A DNA stretch of 64,000 nt, taken from contig CABUOA010000006.1 in assembly GCA_902493145.1 (NCBI GenBank), positions 15,810 through 79,809 of the forward strand, given 5' to 3'. Of the stretch, positions 57,980 through 64,000 are shown in pieces. A program made the translations under genes and the position numbers. The notes under the pieces were generated by a model. The model was not told where the DNA came from, searched no databases, and worked only from the letters and a program-made list of their open reading frames with translations. This DNA comes from an uncultured Collinsella sp. Lineage in GTDB: Bacteria > Actinomycetota > Coriobacteriia > Coriobacteriales > Coriobacteriaceae. Numbering within the stretch: position 1 is the first letter of the stretch; the number at the start of each line of letters is the position of its first letter.

Positions 57980-58886
57980 TGCCGAACGCGTGACGTTTAC
58001 CAAAAAAAAGAAGACGGTTGCTTGTCCCGTGCCCTTGGCACCGCTTGCCGACACACATGCGCATCTGCTTTCGTTCTGGGGCAAGGATGTGCCCGAGACA
58101 CTCGTGCGTGCCAAGGCGGCAGGCATCGACCTGTTGGTGACGGTCTTCGACCCCATCGCCGACAAGCGCAGCGTGACGGACTATAGCGACTGGCTCGTGC
58201 GCGAAATTCTGCCGATGCAGGATATCCCGCAGATCAAGTATCTTGCCGGCGTGCATCCGTATGGCGCGCCGGACTATACCGACGACATTCACGCGCAGGT
58301 TGTTGCTGCGCTTGATGACCCTTTGTGCGCCGGTATTGGCGAAATCGGTCTGGACTACCACATGGACTATGACGACGATATCGCGCCGGCACCCCATAAC
58401 GTGCAGATTGACTGCATGGCGCGCCAGCTCGAGCTTGCCGTGCGTCGTAACGTGCCGGTGGAGCTGCATCTGCGTCACGAGGACATGGACCAGGAGCGTA
58501 CCTCGCACGTGGACGCCTACAACGTGCTTCGTGAGGTGGGCGTGCCCCAGGCCGGTTGTGTGCTGCACTGTTTTGGCGAGGACCGCGCCACGATGGAGCG
58601 CTTTGTGGAGCTGGGCTGCTATATCGCCTATGGTGGTGCGGCCACCTTTAAGCGCAACGACGACGTGCGCGAGGCATTTGCGGCAACCCCACTCGATCGA
58701 ATTTTGTTCGAGACGGATTGCCCGTATATGGCTCCGGAGCCCATCCGCGGTCTTGAATGCGAGCCCGCAATGATCTCCATTACGGCAAACGCGCTGGTTA
58801 ACGACCGTGTCGATCGCACTGGTGAGGACGCCGAAACAATCGCGCATGCCGCTTGGGAAAATGCCTGCAAACTTTTTCAAAAATAG
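57969..58886 (+). CDS. TatD-family metal-dependent hydrolase
   Basis: 305 residues; ATG at 57969, overlapping rsmA by 11 bases. Metal ligands are visible: 'LADTHAHL', 'GVHPYGAPD', the Glu in 'GIGEIGLDYHMD', 'PVELHLRHED', 'LHCFGEDRA' and 'LFETDCPYMAPEP'. TatD enzymes act as 3'-5' DNases or related hydrolases. An N-terminal Lys-rich stretch (FTKKKKT) precedes the domain. The rsmA-tatD pair is a common bacterial arrangement. Confidence 0.92.
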   Translation: MTLNAERVTFTKKKKTVACPVPLAPLADTHAHLLSFWGKDVPETLVRAKAAGIDLLVTVFDPIADKRSVTDYSDWLVREILPMQDIPQIKYLAGVHPYGAPDYTDDIHAQVVAALDDPLCAGIGEIGLDYHMDYDDDIAPAPHNVQIDCMARQLELAVRRNVPVELHLRHEDMDQERTSHVDAYNVLREVGVPQAGCVLHCFGEDRATMERFVELGCYIAYGGAATFKRNDDVREAFAATPLDRILFETDCPYMAPEPIRGLECEPAMISITANALVNDRVDRTGEDAETIAHAAWENACKLFQK

Positions 58887-58889
58887 TTC

Positions 58890-58918
58890 TTGCGTTCGCG
58901 GTGGCGCTCCGTTATTCT
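58890..58918 (+). promoter_or_regulatory. Promoter of tRNA-Leu
   Basis: TTGCGT (58890-58895) and TATTCT (58913-58918) with a 17-base spacer. The preceding AAAAATAGTTCTTGC and the GCTCCGTTAT before the -10 are shared with the tRNA-Val promoter. Confidence 0.82.
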
Positions 58919-58929
58919 AATTCCTGCAC

Positions 58930-59016
58930 GCGGGCGTGGCGGAATTGGCAGACGCGTACGGTTCAGGTCCGTATGGGGGCAACCCCATGAAGGTTCAAGT
59001 CCTTTCGCCCGCACCA
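58930..59016 (+). tRNA. tRNA-Leu(CAG)
   Basis: Class II tRNA with long variable arm. Acceptor GCGGGCG/CGCCCGC, anticodon stem TACGG/CCGTA with loop TTCAGGT (anticodon CAG), variable arm TGGGGGCAACCCCA, T arm with GGTTCAAGTCC, discriminator A and encoded CCA (59014-59016). Confidence 0.96.
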
Positions 59017-59244
59017 TTGATTGAAAGAGCTCCCAGCAATGGGGGCTTTTTTGTTATGGGCCCACCGCGGGGACTTGAACCTGCGAAGGAGCGAGCGTAA
59101 AGAAAACGCGGAGCGTTTTTAGCGAGCTGGCGAGGACGCCGGCAGGCGGCCGATGCCGGTGCGGATCCGCGAAGCGAATACGCGGACGTCCTTTCGCCCG
59201 CACCATTAAATGAAAGAGCTCCCAGCAATGGGAGCTTTTTTGTT
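58999..59244. repeat. tRNA-Leu 3'-end duplication element (189-bp period)
   Basis: A 57-bp direct repeat (54 of 57 identical), 58999-59055 and 59188-59244, contains the tRNA 3' end, CCA and terminator (AGCTCCCA-GCAA-TGGG.GCT and T-run). The 132 bases between start with an inverted copy of the T arm (GGACTTGAACC at 59071-59081), then a hairpin AAAACGC-GGA-GCGTTTT (59103-59119), a CCGCG/CGCGG hairpin, and CGCGGACG at 59181-59188, directly abutting the second copy. Same plan as the tRNA-Phe element. Confidence 0.9.
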
Positions 59245-59304
59245 GTGCACGATCTCCTTGGACGGGTATCCTAATGCCAACGTGTGCCTATCAGAGGAGA
59301 GACC

Positions 59305-60243
59305 ATGCTGTTTTCCGGTATCATCGCCGCCCTTACCAGCCTTTTGATTCCCATCATCATCCTGTTGTTGCTGCTCCCCAACGCCTGCTACGTCGTTGAA
59401 CAGCAGCACGCTGTGATCATCGAGCGCTTGGGTAAGTTCAATCGTATCGTCAACGCGGGCTTCCACGTGAAGGTGCCCGTGATTGACCGCAAGGCCGCCA
59501 CGGTGAGTCTGCGCACCATGAAAAATGGTTTTGGCATCGACGTTAAGACCCAGGACAACGTGACCATTGGCCTTGAGGTCTCCGCTCAGTACCACGTGAG
59601 CTATGACATGGGCGCCGGCCCGGCAGATTCGGGCATCTACAAGAGCTACTACATGCTGCAGGAGCCCGTCGACCAGATGCGTGACTTCATCACCGACGCC
59701 CTGCGCTCTTCGATTCCTGTCTACACACTCGATGAGGTCTTTGCCAAGAAGGATGACATCGCCAAGGATGTCAACGCTACCGTTTCCGAGCAGATGGCCG
59801 CCTACGGCTTCACCCTCGTGTCGACGCTCATCACCAAAATCGCACTGCCGACCGAGGTTGAGAACTCCATGAACGACATCAACGCTGCCCAGCGCAAGCG
59901 CGCTGCCGCGCAGGAGCTCGCCGAGGCCGACCGCATCAAGCGCGTCACCGAGGCGACCGCCGAGGCCGAGGCTATGGAAAAGGCGGGCGAGGGCATCGCC
60001 AACCAGCGCAAGGCCATCGCGCTGGGTATCAAAGATTCGCTCGAGATCATCCAGGAGACGGGTGTCGGCAATGACGAGGCCAACCAACTGTTCATGTTTA
60101 CGCAGTGGTCCGAGATGATGACGGAGTTCGCTCGCACGGGTAAAACCTCGACGGTCGTGCTGCCGAGCGACTTTTCGCAGTCGGCCTCGATGTTCGAGCA
60201 GATGCTGGCCGCCGGCAAAGTTCAAAACGATTCGAAGGAGTAG
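59305..60243 (+). CDS. SPFH/band 7 membrane protein
   Basis: 312 residues; ATG at 59305 behind GAGGAGAG. One N-terminal membrane span (about 6-28) is followed by the band 7 domain ('VVEQQHAVIIERLGKFNRIVNAGFHVKVPVIDRKAATVSLRTM', 'KTQDNVTIGLEVSAQYHV') and an Ala/Glu coiled coil (about 195-245, 'AQRKRAAAQELAEADRIKRVTEATAEAEAMEKAGEG'). SPFH proteins form large membrane microdomain assemblies and often help quality control. The rlmH gene follows by six bases. Confidence 0.92.
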   Translation: MLFSGIIAALTSLLIPIIILLLLLPNACYVVEQQHAVIIERLGKFNRIVNAGFHVKVPVIDRKAATVSLRTMKNGFGIDVKTQDNVTIGLEVSAQYHVSYDMGAGPADSGIYKSYYMLQEPVDQMRDFITDALRSSIPVYTLDEVFAKKDDIAKDVNATVSEQMAAYGFTLVSTLITKIALPTEVENSMNDINAAQRKRAAAQELAEADRIKRVTEATAEAEAMEKAGEGIANQRKAIALGIKDSLEIIQETGVGNDEANQLFMFTQWSEMMTEFARTGKTSTVVLPSDFSQSASMFEQMLAAGKVQNDSKE

Positions 60244-60249
60244 ACGCGC

Positions 60250-60720
60250 GTGAAATACACCGTCGTTTGCGTCGGTAAGCTCAAGGAGCGCTTTTGGAAG
60301 GACGCGTGCGCTGAGTACACCAAGCGCCTGGGTGCCTATGCCAAGGTGGATATCCGCGAGGTGGCCGATATCGACCCGGCTAAGGCGGGCGGCGTGGATG
60401 CCGCGCGCGACAAGGAGGGGGCGGCGATTCTTGCCGCCTTGCCATCTCGAGCGCATGTGATCCTGCTGGCTATCGAGGGCAAGGAGCGCTCGAGCGAGGA
60501 GTTTTCGGCGAGGCTCGACGATCTTATGCTGCGAGGCAGCAGCGACATTGCCTTTGTGATCGGCGGATCGGACGGCGTGAGTGATGACGTGCGCGCACGA
60601 GCCGACGAGATGCTCAGCTTTGGACGCATTACCTTGCCGCATAACCTGGCGCGTGTGGTGCTGCTGGAGCAGATTTACCGTGCCTGCAAGATCAGTCGTG
60701 GCGAGCCGTATCACAAATAG
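60250..60720 (+). CDS. rlmH: 23S rRNA (pseudouridine-1915 N3) methyltransferase
   Basis: 156 residues with a GTG at 60250. SPOUT-class knot protein: 'VVCVGKLKERFWKDACAEYTKRL', 'LLAIEGKERSSEEFSARLD', the SAM-binding 'FVIGGSDGVSDDV' and 'ITLPHNLARVVLLEQIYRACKISRGEPYHK' at the C-terminus, all characteristic of RlmH. Length is normal. Confidence 0.97.
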   Translation: MKYTVVCVGKLKERFWKDACAEYTKRLGAYAKVDIREVADIDPAKAGGVDAARDKEGAAILAALPSRAHVILLAIEGKERSSEEFSARLDDLMLRGSSDIAFVIGGSDGVSDDVRARADEMLSFGRITLPHNLARVVLLEQIYRACKISRGEPYHK

Positions 60721-60793
60721 GTCGGCAATACGAAACAATGGCGTGGGACAATACCTTTCGTTTTGAGGAATGTGTCTGAAAGGACTATGCGAT

Positions 60794-61564
60794 ATGAAGA
60801 TTGGATTTGTCGGTTTTGGCAATATGGCGAGCGCTATGGCCGATGGCTGGATCGCTGCCGGTGTAGCTGCGAGCGACATGTGCGCCTGCGCGGGTCGCTA
60901 CGACGCACTGGTTGAGCGCTGCGAGGCGCGCGGCATGGTCGCCTGCCACGATGCCGCCGAGGTTGTCGCCGCATCCGATATCGTGGTCGCTGCGGTCAAG
61001 CCGTACATGATCGAGAAGGTATTCGCCCCGCTCAAGGATGCTCTTGCCAAAAAGGTCGTTCTGTCGGTTGCCTGGACCTGGGACAGTGCCAAGTGGGAGC
61101 AGGTCCTGCCGGGCGTCGCGCATATCTCGACGGTGCCCAACACGCCGGTTTCGGTGGGCGAGGGCGTCATCGCTTGCGAGAAGGCTTCCACGCTTAGTGA
61201 TGAGCAGAGCGCAGTGGTGCTTGATCTGCTTGGCAAGCTCGGTGCGGTGGTCGAGCTCGATACGAGCCTGCTGTTCGTGGGCGGCACGGTGGGTGGTTGC
61301 GCTCCGGCATTTGTCGCTATGGCAATCGAGGCCCTGGGCGATGCAGCGGTCAAGCACGGTATCCCGCGTGCTGATGCCTATCGCATTGTGAGCCAGATGG
61401 TGCTGGGTACGGCAAAGCTGCAGCTCGCAACCGGTCAGCATCCCGCAGCGATGAAGGATGCCGTGTGCTCGCCCGGCGGTGCCACCATCAAGGGCGTCGT
61501 CGCGCTCGAGGACGCCGGCATGCGCAGCGCCCTGGTCAAGGCAATCGACGCAACCCTCCAGTAA
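60794..61564 (+). CDS. proC: Pyrroline-5-carboxylate reductase
   Basis: 256 residues; the ATG at 60794 gives the typical NAD(P)-binding start 'KIGFVGFGNMASAMADGW'. 'DIVVAAVKPYMIEKV' and 'HISTVPNTPVSVGEGV' follow, and the C-terminal helical domain has 'GGCAPAFVAMAIEALGDAAVKHGIPRADAYRIVSQMVLGTAKL' and 'AVCSPGGATIKGVVALEDAGMRSALVKAI', the ProC signature. It catalyses the last step of proline synthesis. Confidence 0.95.
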   Translation: MKIGFVGFGNMASAMADGWIAAGVAASDMCACAGRYDALVERCEARGMVACHDAAEVVAASDIVVAAVKPYMIEKVFAPLKDALAKKVVLSVAWTWDSAKWEQVLPGVAHISTVPNTPVSVGEGVIACEKASTLSDEQSAVVLDLLGKLGAVVELDTSLLFVGGTVGGCAPAFVAMAIEALGDAAVKHGIPRADAYRIVSQMVLGTAKLQLATGQHPAAMKDAVCSPGGATIKGVVALEDAGMRSALVKAIDATLQ

Positions 61565-61577
61565 AACCTGCTATTTA

Positions 61578-61710
61578 GGGACAGGTTTATGTTGGCAGGT
61601 TTTTCCTGCGGTTTTGTCCTTTTAGCGAAAAGCGCCCCGCAACTGGCTCAATTTCAGTTGCGGGGCGCTTGCGTTTGCCCGGATAAAACCGACTAAAATA
61701 AACCTGTCCC
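61578..61710. repeat. Palindromic element with GGGACAGGTTTAT arms around a terminator
   Basis: GGGACAGGTTTAT (61578-61590) and its exact complement (61698-61710) are 107 bases apart; similarity of the arms extends inwards (GGTTTT, GCGG). The centre is a 14-bp perfect hairpin (61631-61644 with 61656-61669). It resembles a small mobile or repeated intergenic element. Confidence 0.75.
61631..61669. terminator. Bidirectional terminator between proC and the small membrane protein gene
   Basis: AGCGCCCCGCAACT pairs with AGTTGCGGGGCGCT. The minus strand continues into TTTTCG, serving the small gene at 61722-61895. Confidence 0.8.
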
Positions 61711-61721
61711 TTTTTGGCGGG

Positions 61722-61895
61722 TTAGTCCCAGAAGCTGTCTTCTTCGTCCTCGGATTTGGGGCCGCGGTCGACATACATCTTATGGGTGCGCTTCTCCATT
61801 ACAAAGGCAAGAATCGCAAACAGCAGGATGCCGCCGGCGAAAAGGATGGCAAAACCGGTGCGGGTGCCAAACAAAAAGGAAAAAACTGCGTCCAT
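61722..61895 (-). CDS. 57-residue single-span membrane protein
   Basis: On the minus strand an ATG at 61895 with AGAAGG five bases upstream opens a 57-residue frame. It begins MDAVFSFLFGTRTGFAIL, has one membrane span (about residues 14-33), then a charged tail with 'MEKRTHKMYVDRGPKSEDEEDSFWD'. It resembles small proteins I associate with Coriobacteriia (possibly DUF6724), but the family name is from memory and unsure. A terminator follows the stop. Function unknown. Confidence 0.75.
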   Translation of the reverse strand: MDAVFSFLFGTRTGFAILFAGGILLFAILAFVMEKRTHKMYVDRGPKSEDEEDSFWD

Positions 61896-61938
61896 TGGGT
61901 GCCTTCTTGCGTAGTTGAGTTGGGTCGTAAACGCTCAT

Positions 61939-61976
61939 AAGTATATACTTGCCCATACATGTACAAGGTTGCAACC
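61939..61976. promoter_or_regulatory. Three adjacent palindromes upstream of serS
   Basis: AAGTATATACTT (61939-61950), TACATGTA (61956-61963) and GGTTGCAACC (61967-61976) are perfect palindromes within 38 bases, between the divergent small membrane gene and serS. They may be operator sites. No T-box motif is present. Confidence 0.45.
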
Positions 61977-62006
61977 TAAATGGAATGTATATCGCCGGAG
62001 GATCTA

Positions 62007-63290
62007 ATGCTTGATATCAAGTTTGTTCGCGAGAACCCCGATGCCATCGATACCGCCATGGCTAATCGCCAGACGTCTTGGGATCGCGAGAAGTTCTTTG
62101 AGCTCGACGATGAGCGTCGTGCCGTCATCACCGAGGTCGAGGAGCTCCAGGCCACGCGTAATGCCGAGTCCAAGAAGATCGGCGCCCTGATGAAGGAGGG
62201 CAAGAAGGACGAGGCCGAGGCCGCCAAGGAAGCCGTGCGTGCCGTCAACGAGAAGATTGACGGTCTGGCCGAGCGCCGTACCGCCCTCGAGCAGGAGCAG
62301 TACGACTTCATGGCTCACTTGCCCAACATTCCGTGCGAGGCTACCCCGTACGGCAAGGACGAGGACGAGAACATCGAGCGCCGTCGTTGGGGCACCCCGC
62401 GCGAGTTCGACTTCGACTTTAAGCCGCACTGGGATCTGGGCACCGACCTCGACATCCTTGACTTCGAGCGCGGCAACAAGCTCTCCGGCAGCCGCTTCAC
62501 CGTTCTCGGTGGCGCCGGCGCCCGTCTTGAGCGCGCCCTCATCAACTTCTTCCTCGATACGCACACCAGCCGTGGTTTTAAGGAGTGGTGGCCGCCCATC
62601 GTCGTCAAGCGTCAGACCATGTTCGGCACGGGCCAGCTGCCCAAGTTCGAGGACGACGCCTATCACGTCTCGGGCGACAACTTCCTGATCCCCACCGCCG
62701 AGGTCGTGCTCACCAACCTGCACGCCGGTGAGGTCCTCGACGCCGATACCCTGCCGCGCCGCTACACCGCCTTCACCCCCTGCTTCCGCGAGGAGGCCGG
62801 TTCCGCCGGTCGCGACACCCGCGGCATCATCCGTCAGCACGAGTTCGACAAGGTCGAGATGGTCAAGTTCGCTAAGCCGGAGGAGTCCGACGAGGAGCTC
62901 GAGAGCATGACCGCCGAGGCCGAGTACCTGCTGCAGCAGCTGGGCCTTCCGTATCGCGTGATTAGCCTGTGCACCGGCGACTTGGGCTTCTCTGCCCGTC
63001 AGACCTACGACGTCGAGGTCTGGCTGCCGAGCTACAACGCCTACAAGGAGATCAGCTCCTGCTCCAACTGCGGTGACTTCCAGGCTCGCCGCGCCAACAT
63101 CAAGTATCGCGACCCCGAGAACTTCAAGGGTTCGCGCTACCTGCACACTCTCAACGGTTCCGGCCTGCCGGCCGGCCGCACCATGGCCGCCATTCTGGAG
63201 AACTACCAGAACGCCGACGGCACCATCACGATCCCCGAGGTTCTGCGTCCTTACATGGGCGGTCTCGAGAAGATCGAGCCGGTCGCGTAA
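62007..63290 (+). CDS. serS: Serine-tRNA ligase
   Basis: 427 residues; the ATG at 62007 follows GGAGGA and gives the conserved 'MLDIKFVRENPD' start. An N-terminal long coiled coil (about 30-110) binds the tRNA variable arm. The class II core shows 'GARLERALINFFLDTH' (motif 1 region), motif 2 'TPCFREEAGSAGRDTRGIIRQHEFDKVEM', 'YDVEVWLPSYNAYKEISSCSNCGDFQARR', and motif 3 'LNGSGLPAGRTMAAILENYQ'. It charges tRNA-Ser. Confidence 0.97.
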   Translation: MLDIKFVRENPDAIDTAMANRQTSWDREKFFELDDERRAVITEVEELQATRNAESKKIGALMKEGKKDEAEAAKEAVRAVNEKIDGLAERRTALEQEQYDFMAHLPNIPCEATPYGKDEDENIERRRWGTPREFDFDFKPHWDLGTDLDILDFERGNKLSGSRFTVLGGAGARLERALINFFLDTHTSRGFKEWWPPIVVKRQTMFGTGQLPKFEDDAYHVSGDNFLIPTAEVVLTNLHAGEVLDADTLPRRYTAFTPCFREEAGSAGRDTRGIIRQHEFDKVEMVKFAKPEESDEELESMTAEAEYLLQQLGLPYRVISLCTGDLGFSARQTYDVEVWLPSYNAYKEISSCSNCGDFQARRANIKYRDPENFKGSRYLHTLNGSGLPAGRTMAAILENYQNADGTITIPEVLRPYMGGLEKIEPVA

Positions 63291-63313
63291 CTTGGCTGCA
63301 TAGGGGATATGCA

Positions 63314-63343
63314 AGGGCGCTCCTTCGGGGGCGCCCTATTTCG
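63314..63343 (+). terminator. Intrinsic terminator of serS
   Basis: AGGGCGC (63314-63320) pairs with GCGCCCT (63331-63337), with an inner CTCC/GGGG, followed by ATTTCG. Confidence 0.75.
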
Positions 63344-63390
63344 TGCGCAGGTCCATACCATGCCGTGCGGACAGCTCAATAGAAAACACA

Positions 63391-63430
63391 CGAACAACTG
63401 TTCTGTATACAGCCATCTACCTGCTATGCT
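63391..63430 (+). promoter_or_regulatory. LexA-like box overlapping a promoter
   Basis: CGAACAACTGTTCT (63391-63404) matches the Gram-positive SOS box CGAACRNRYGTTYG at 12 of 14 positions. It overlaps a TTCTGT -35-like box (63401-63406), with TATGCT (63425-63430) 18 bases on. It suggests DNA-damage control of the gene at 63464. Confidence 0.45.
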
Positions 63431-63463
63431 TTTGCTAAATAAGAGCGAGAGAAAGGGGACGCG

Positions 63464-63841
63464 ATGGAGCTGTTTGATGATCGGGTGGTTTTGTTTGAGA
63501 GCGACGAGGGCGGGGAGTACCTGCTTGTAACGTGTGAGCCGTCTGGCATGGGCGGCCTGGTGGTTCGGCAGACGAGTGAGGGTCCGTTGACACAATGGTG
63601 CTTTGAGGAGTCGCCGCATGTGGTCGAGACCTTTGTGACGCACGAGGGACTTGTGGCGCTGGAGCACTTCTATGGAGTTGGGACTTCCAACCAGGTCGCG
63701 CGCATGCTGAGCATCTCGTTTGCCGATTATGATTGTGCCCAGCGGGTGAGATCGCTCCTGAGGGAACTTGACGCTAAGTTTGACGTGATCGAAAAGCCAA
63801 TCGATCGTACGGGGAACGTCGGTATATGCGGAGCAGCATGA
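63464..63841 (+). CDS. Small uncharacterised protein
   Basis: 125 residues; ATG at 63464 behind AAAGGGGA. No signal peptide or membrane segment. An N-terminal beta-rich part ('LFDDRVVLFESDEGGEYLLVTCEPSG') is followed by a mixed part with Cys ('DYDCAQRVRSLLRELDAKFDVIEKP'). I do not recognise the family. A LexA-like box in the promoter is the only functional hint. It ends 77 bases before tRNA-Arg. Confidence 0.65.
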   Translation: MELFDDRVVLFESDEGGEYLLVTCEPSGMGGLVVRQTSEGPLTQWCFEESPHVVETFVTHEGLVALEHFYGVGTSNQVARMLSISFADYDCAQRVRSLLRELDAKFDVIEKPIDRTGNVGICGAA

Positions 63842-63877
63842 CAAAACTGCGTTCCACAAAAAAGTTTGAGATTGTGC

Positions 63878-63908
63878 TTGACTCCAATAAGCTAAAGTGG
63901 TTTTATAT
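63878..63908 (+). promoter_or_regulatory. Candidate promoter of tRNA-Arg
   Basis: TTGACT (63878-63883) and a TTATAT-type -10 near 63903-63908; the spacer is long (19) or the -10 is shifted to TTTATA. Confidence 0.55.
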
Positions 63909-63918
63909 GTCTTGCGCT

Positions 63919-63995
63919 GCGGCGTTACCTCAGCTGGATAGAGGGTCTGACTACGAATCAGAACGTCATAGGTTCGAATCCTATACGCCGCACCA
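63919..63995 (+). tRNA. tRNA-Arg(ACG)
   Basis: Acceptor GCGGCGT/ACGCCGC, anticodon stem TCTGA/TCAGA with loop CTACGAA (anticodon ACG, read as ICG after editing), T arm ATAGG-TTCGAAT-CCTAT, discriminator A and encoded CCA (63993-63995). The window ends before any downstream element could be seen. Confidence 0.96.
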
Positions 63996-64000
63996 ATTGA

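Overview
The window looks like chromosomal DNA of a GC-rich actinobacterium of the Coriobacteriia, most likely Collinsella. I infer this from overall protein similarity, GC-rich codon use, a Tad pilus locus without a secretin, a T-box in front of pheST, and families of SipW-type exported proteins and AbiEi-like proteins that I associate with this group. No database search was possible.

Layout. 1-2 kb: two exported proteins with SipW-type signal peptides (the first cut by the window edge). 2-3.5 kb: an HNH nuclease and a small Cys-rich protein. 3.7-7.7 kb: a GntR/UTRA regulator and an operon with a SIS-domain sugar deglycase-like enzyme and mannose-family PTS IIB, IIC and IID but no IIA; the regulator promoter region and the operon promoter share a palindromic operator core. 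7.9-10.5 kb: a DUF5710-type protein, an AbiEi/DUF559-like protein, a long inverted repeat and tRNA-Val. 10.7-19.8 kb: the most unusual locus, an eight-gene run of four SipW-type exported proteins, two Ser/His signal peptidases, a membrane-anchored McrB-like AAA+ ATPase and a DUF2357-like protein whose C-terminal half is an Ala/Glu coiled coil.

19.9-42 kb is mostly housekeeping: a DMT-family transporter, a DUF4012 protein, glmM, an M32 carboxypeptidase, T-box-pheS-pheT, a Ni/Co ECF transporter behind a NikR-like operator, a phospholipase C-like protein, a second AbiEi/DUF559-like protein with its own inverted repeat, pyruvate kinase, a Ca2+-type P-ATPase behind a structured leader RNA, and rsgA. 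42.5-52.1 kb is a Tad (Flp) pilus locus from cpaB to several TadE/TadG-like minor pilins, ending with a DUF192 protein. A frameshifted toxin-like gene and an RHH antitoxin follow. 52.8-64 kb holds tRNA-Phe, a GH5-like protein, rsmI, metG, rsmA, tatD-like, tRNA-Leu, an SPFH protein, rlmH, proC, a 57-residue membrane protein, serS, a small protein behind a LexA-like box, and tRNA-Arg.

Non-coding structure is rich. The 3' ends of tRNA-Phe and tRNA-Leu, with their terminators, are each duplicated around a related GC-rich hairpin element with nearly the same period (186 and 189 bp). Two 95-bp nested palindromes follow pheT and the P-ATPase. Two long inverted repeats of one family flank the two AbiEi-like genes. 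The P-ATPase leader has two hairpins with perfectly complementary loops and a competing long-range helix. These, together with the SipW/McrB-like locus, are the best candidates for undescribed biology.
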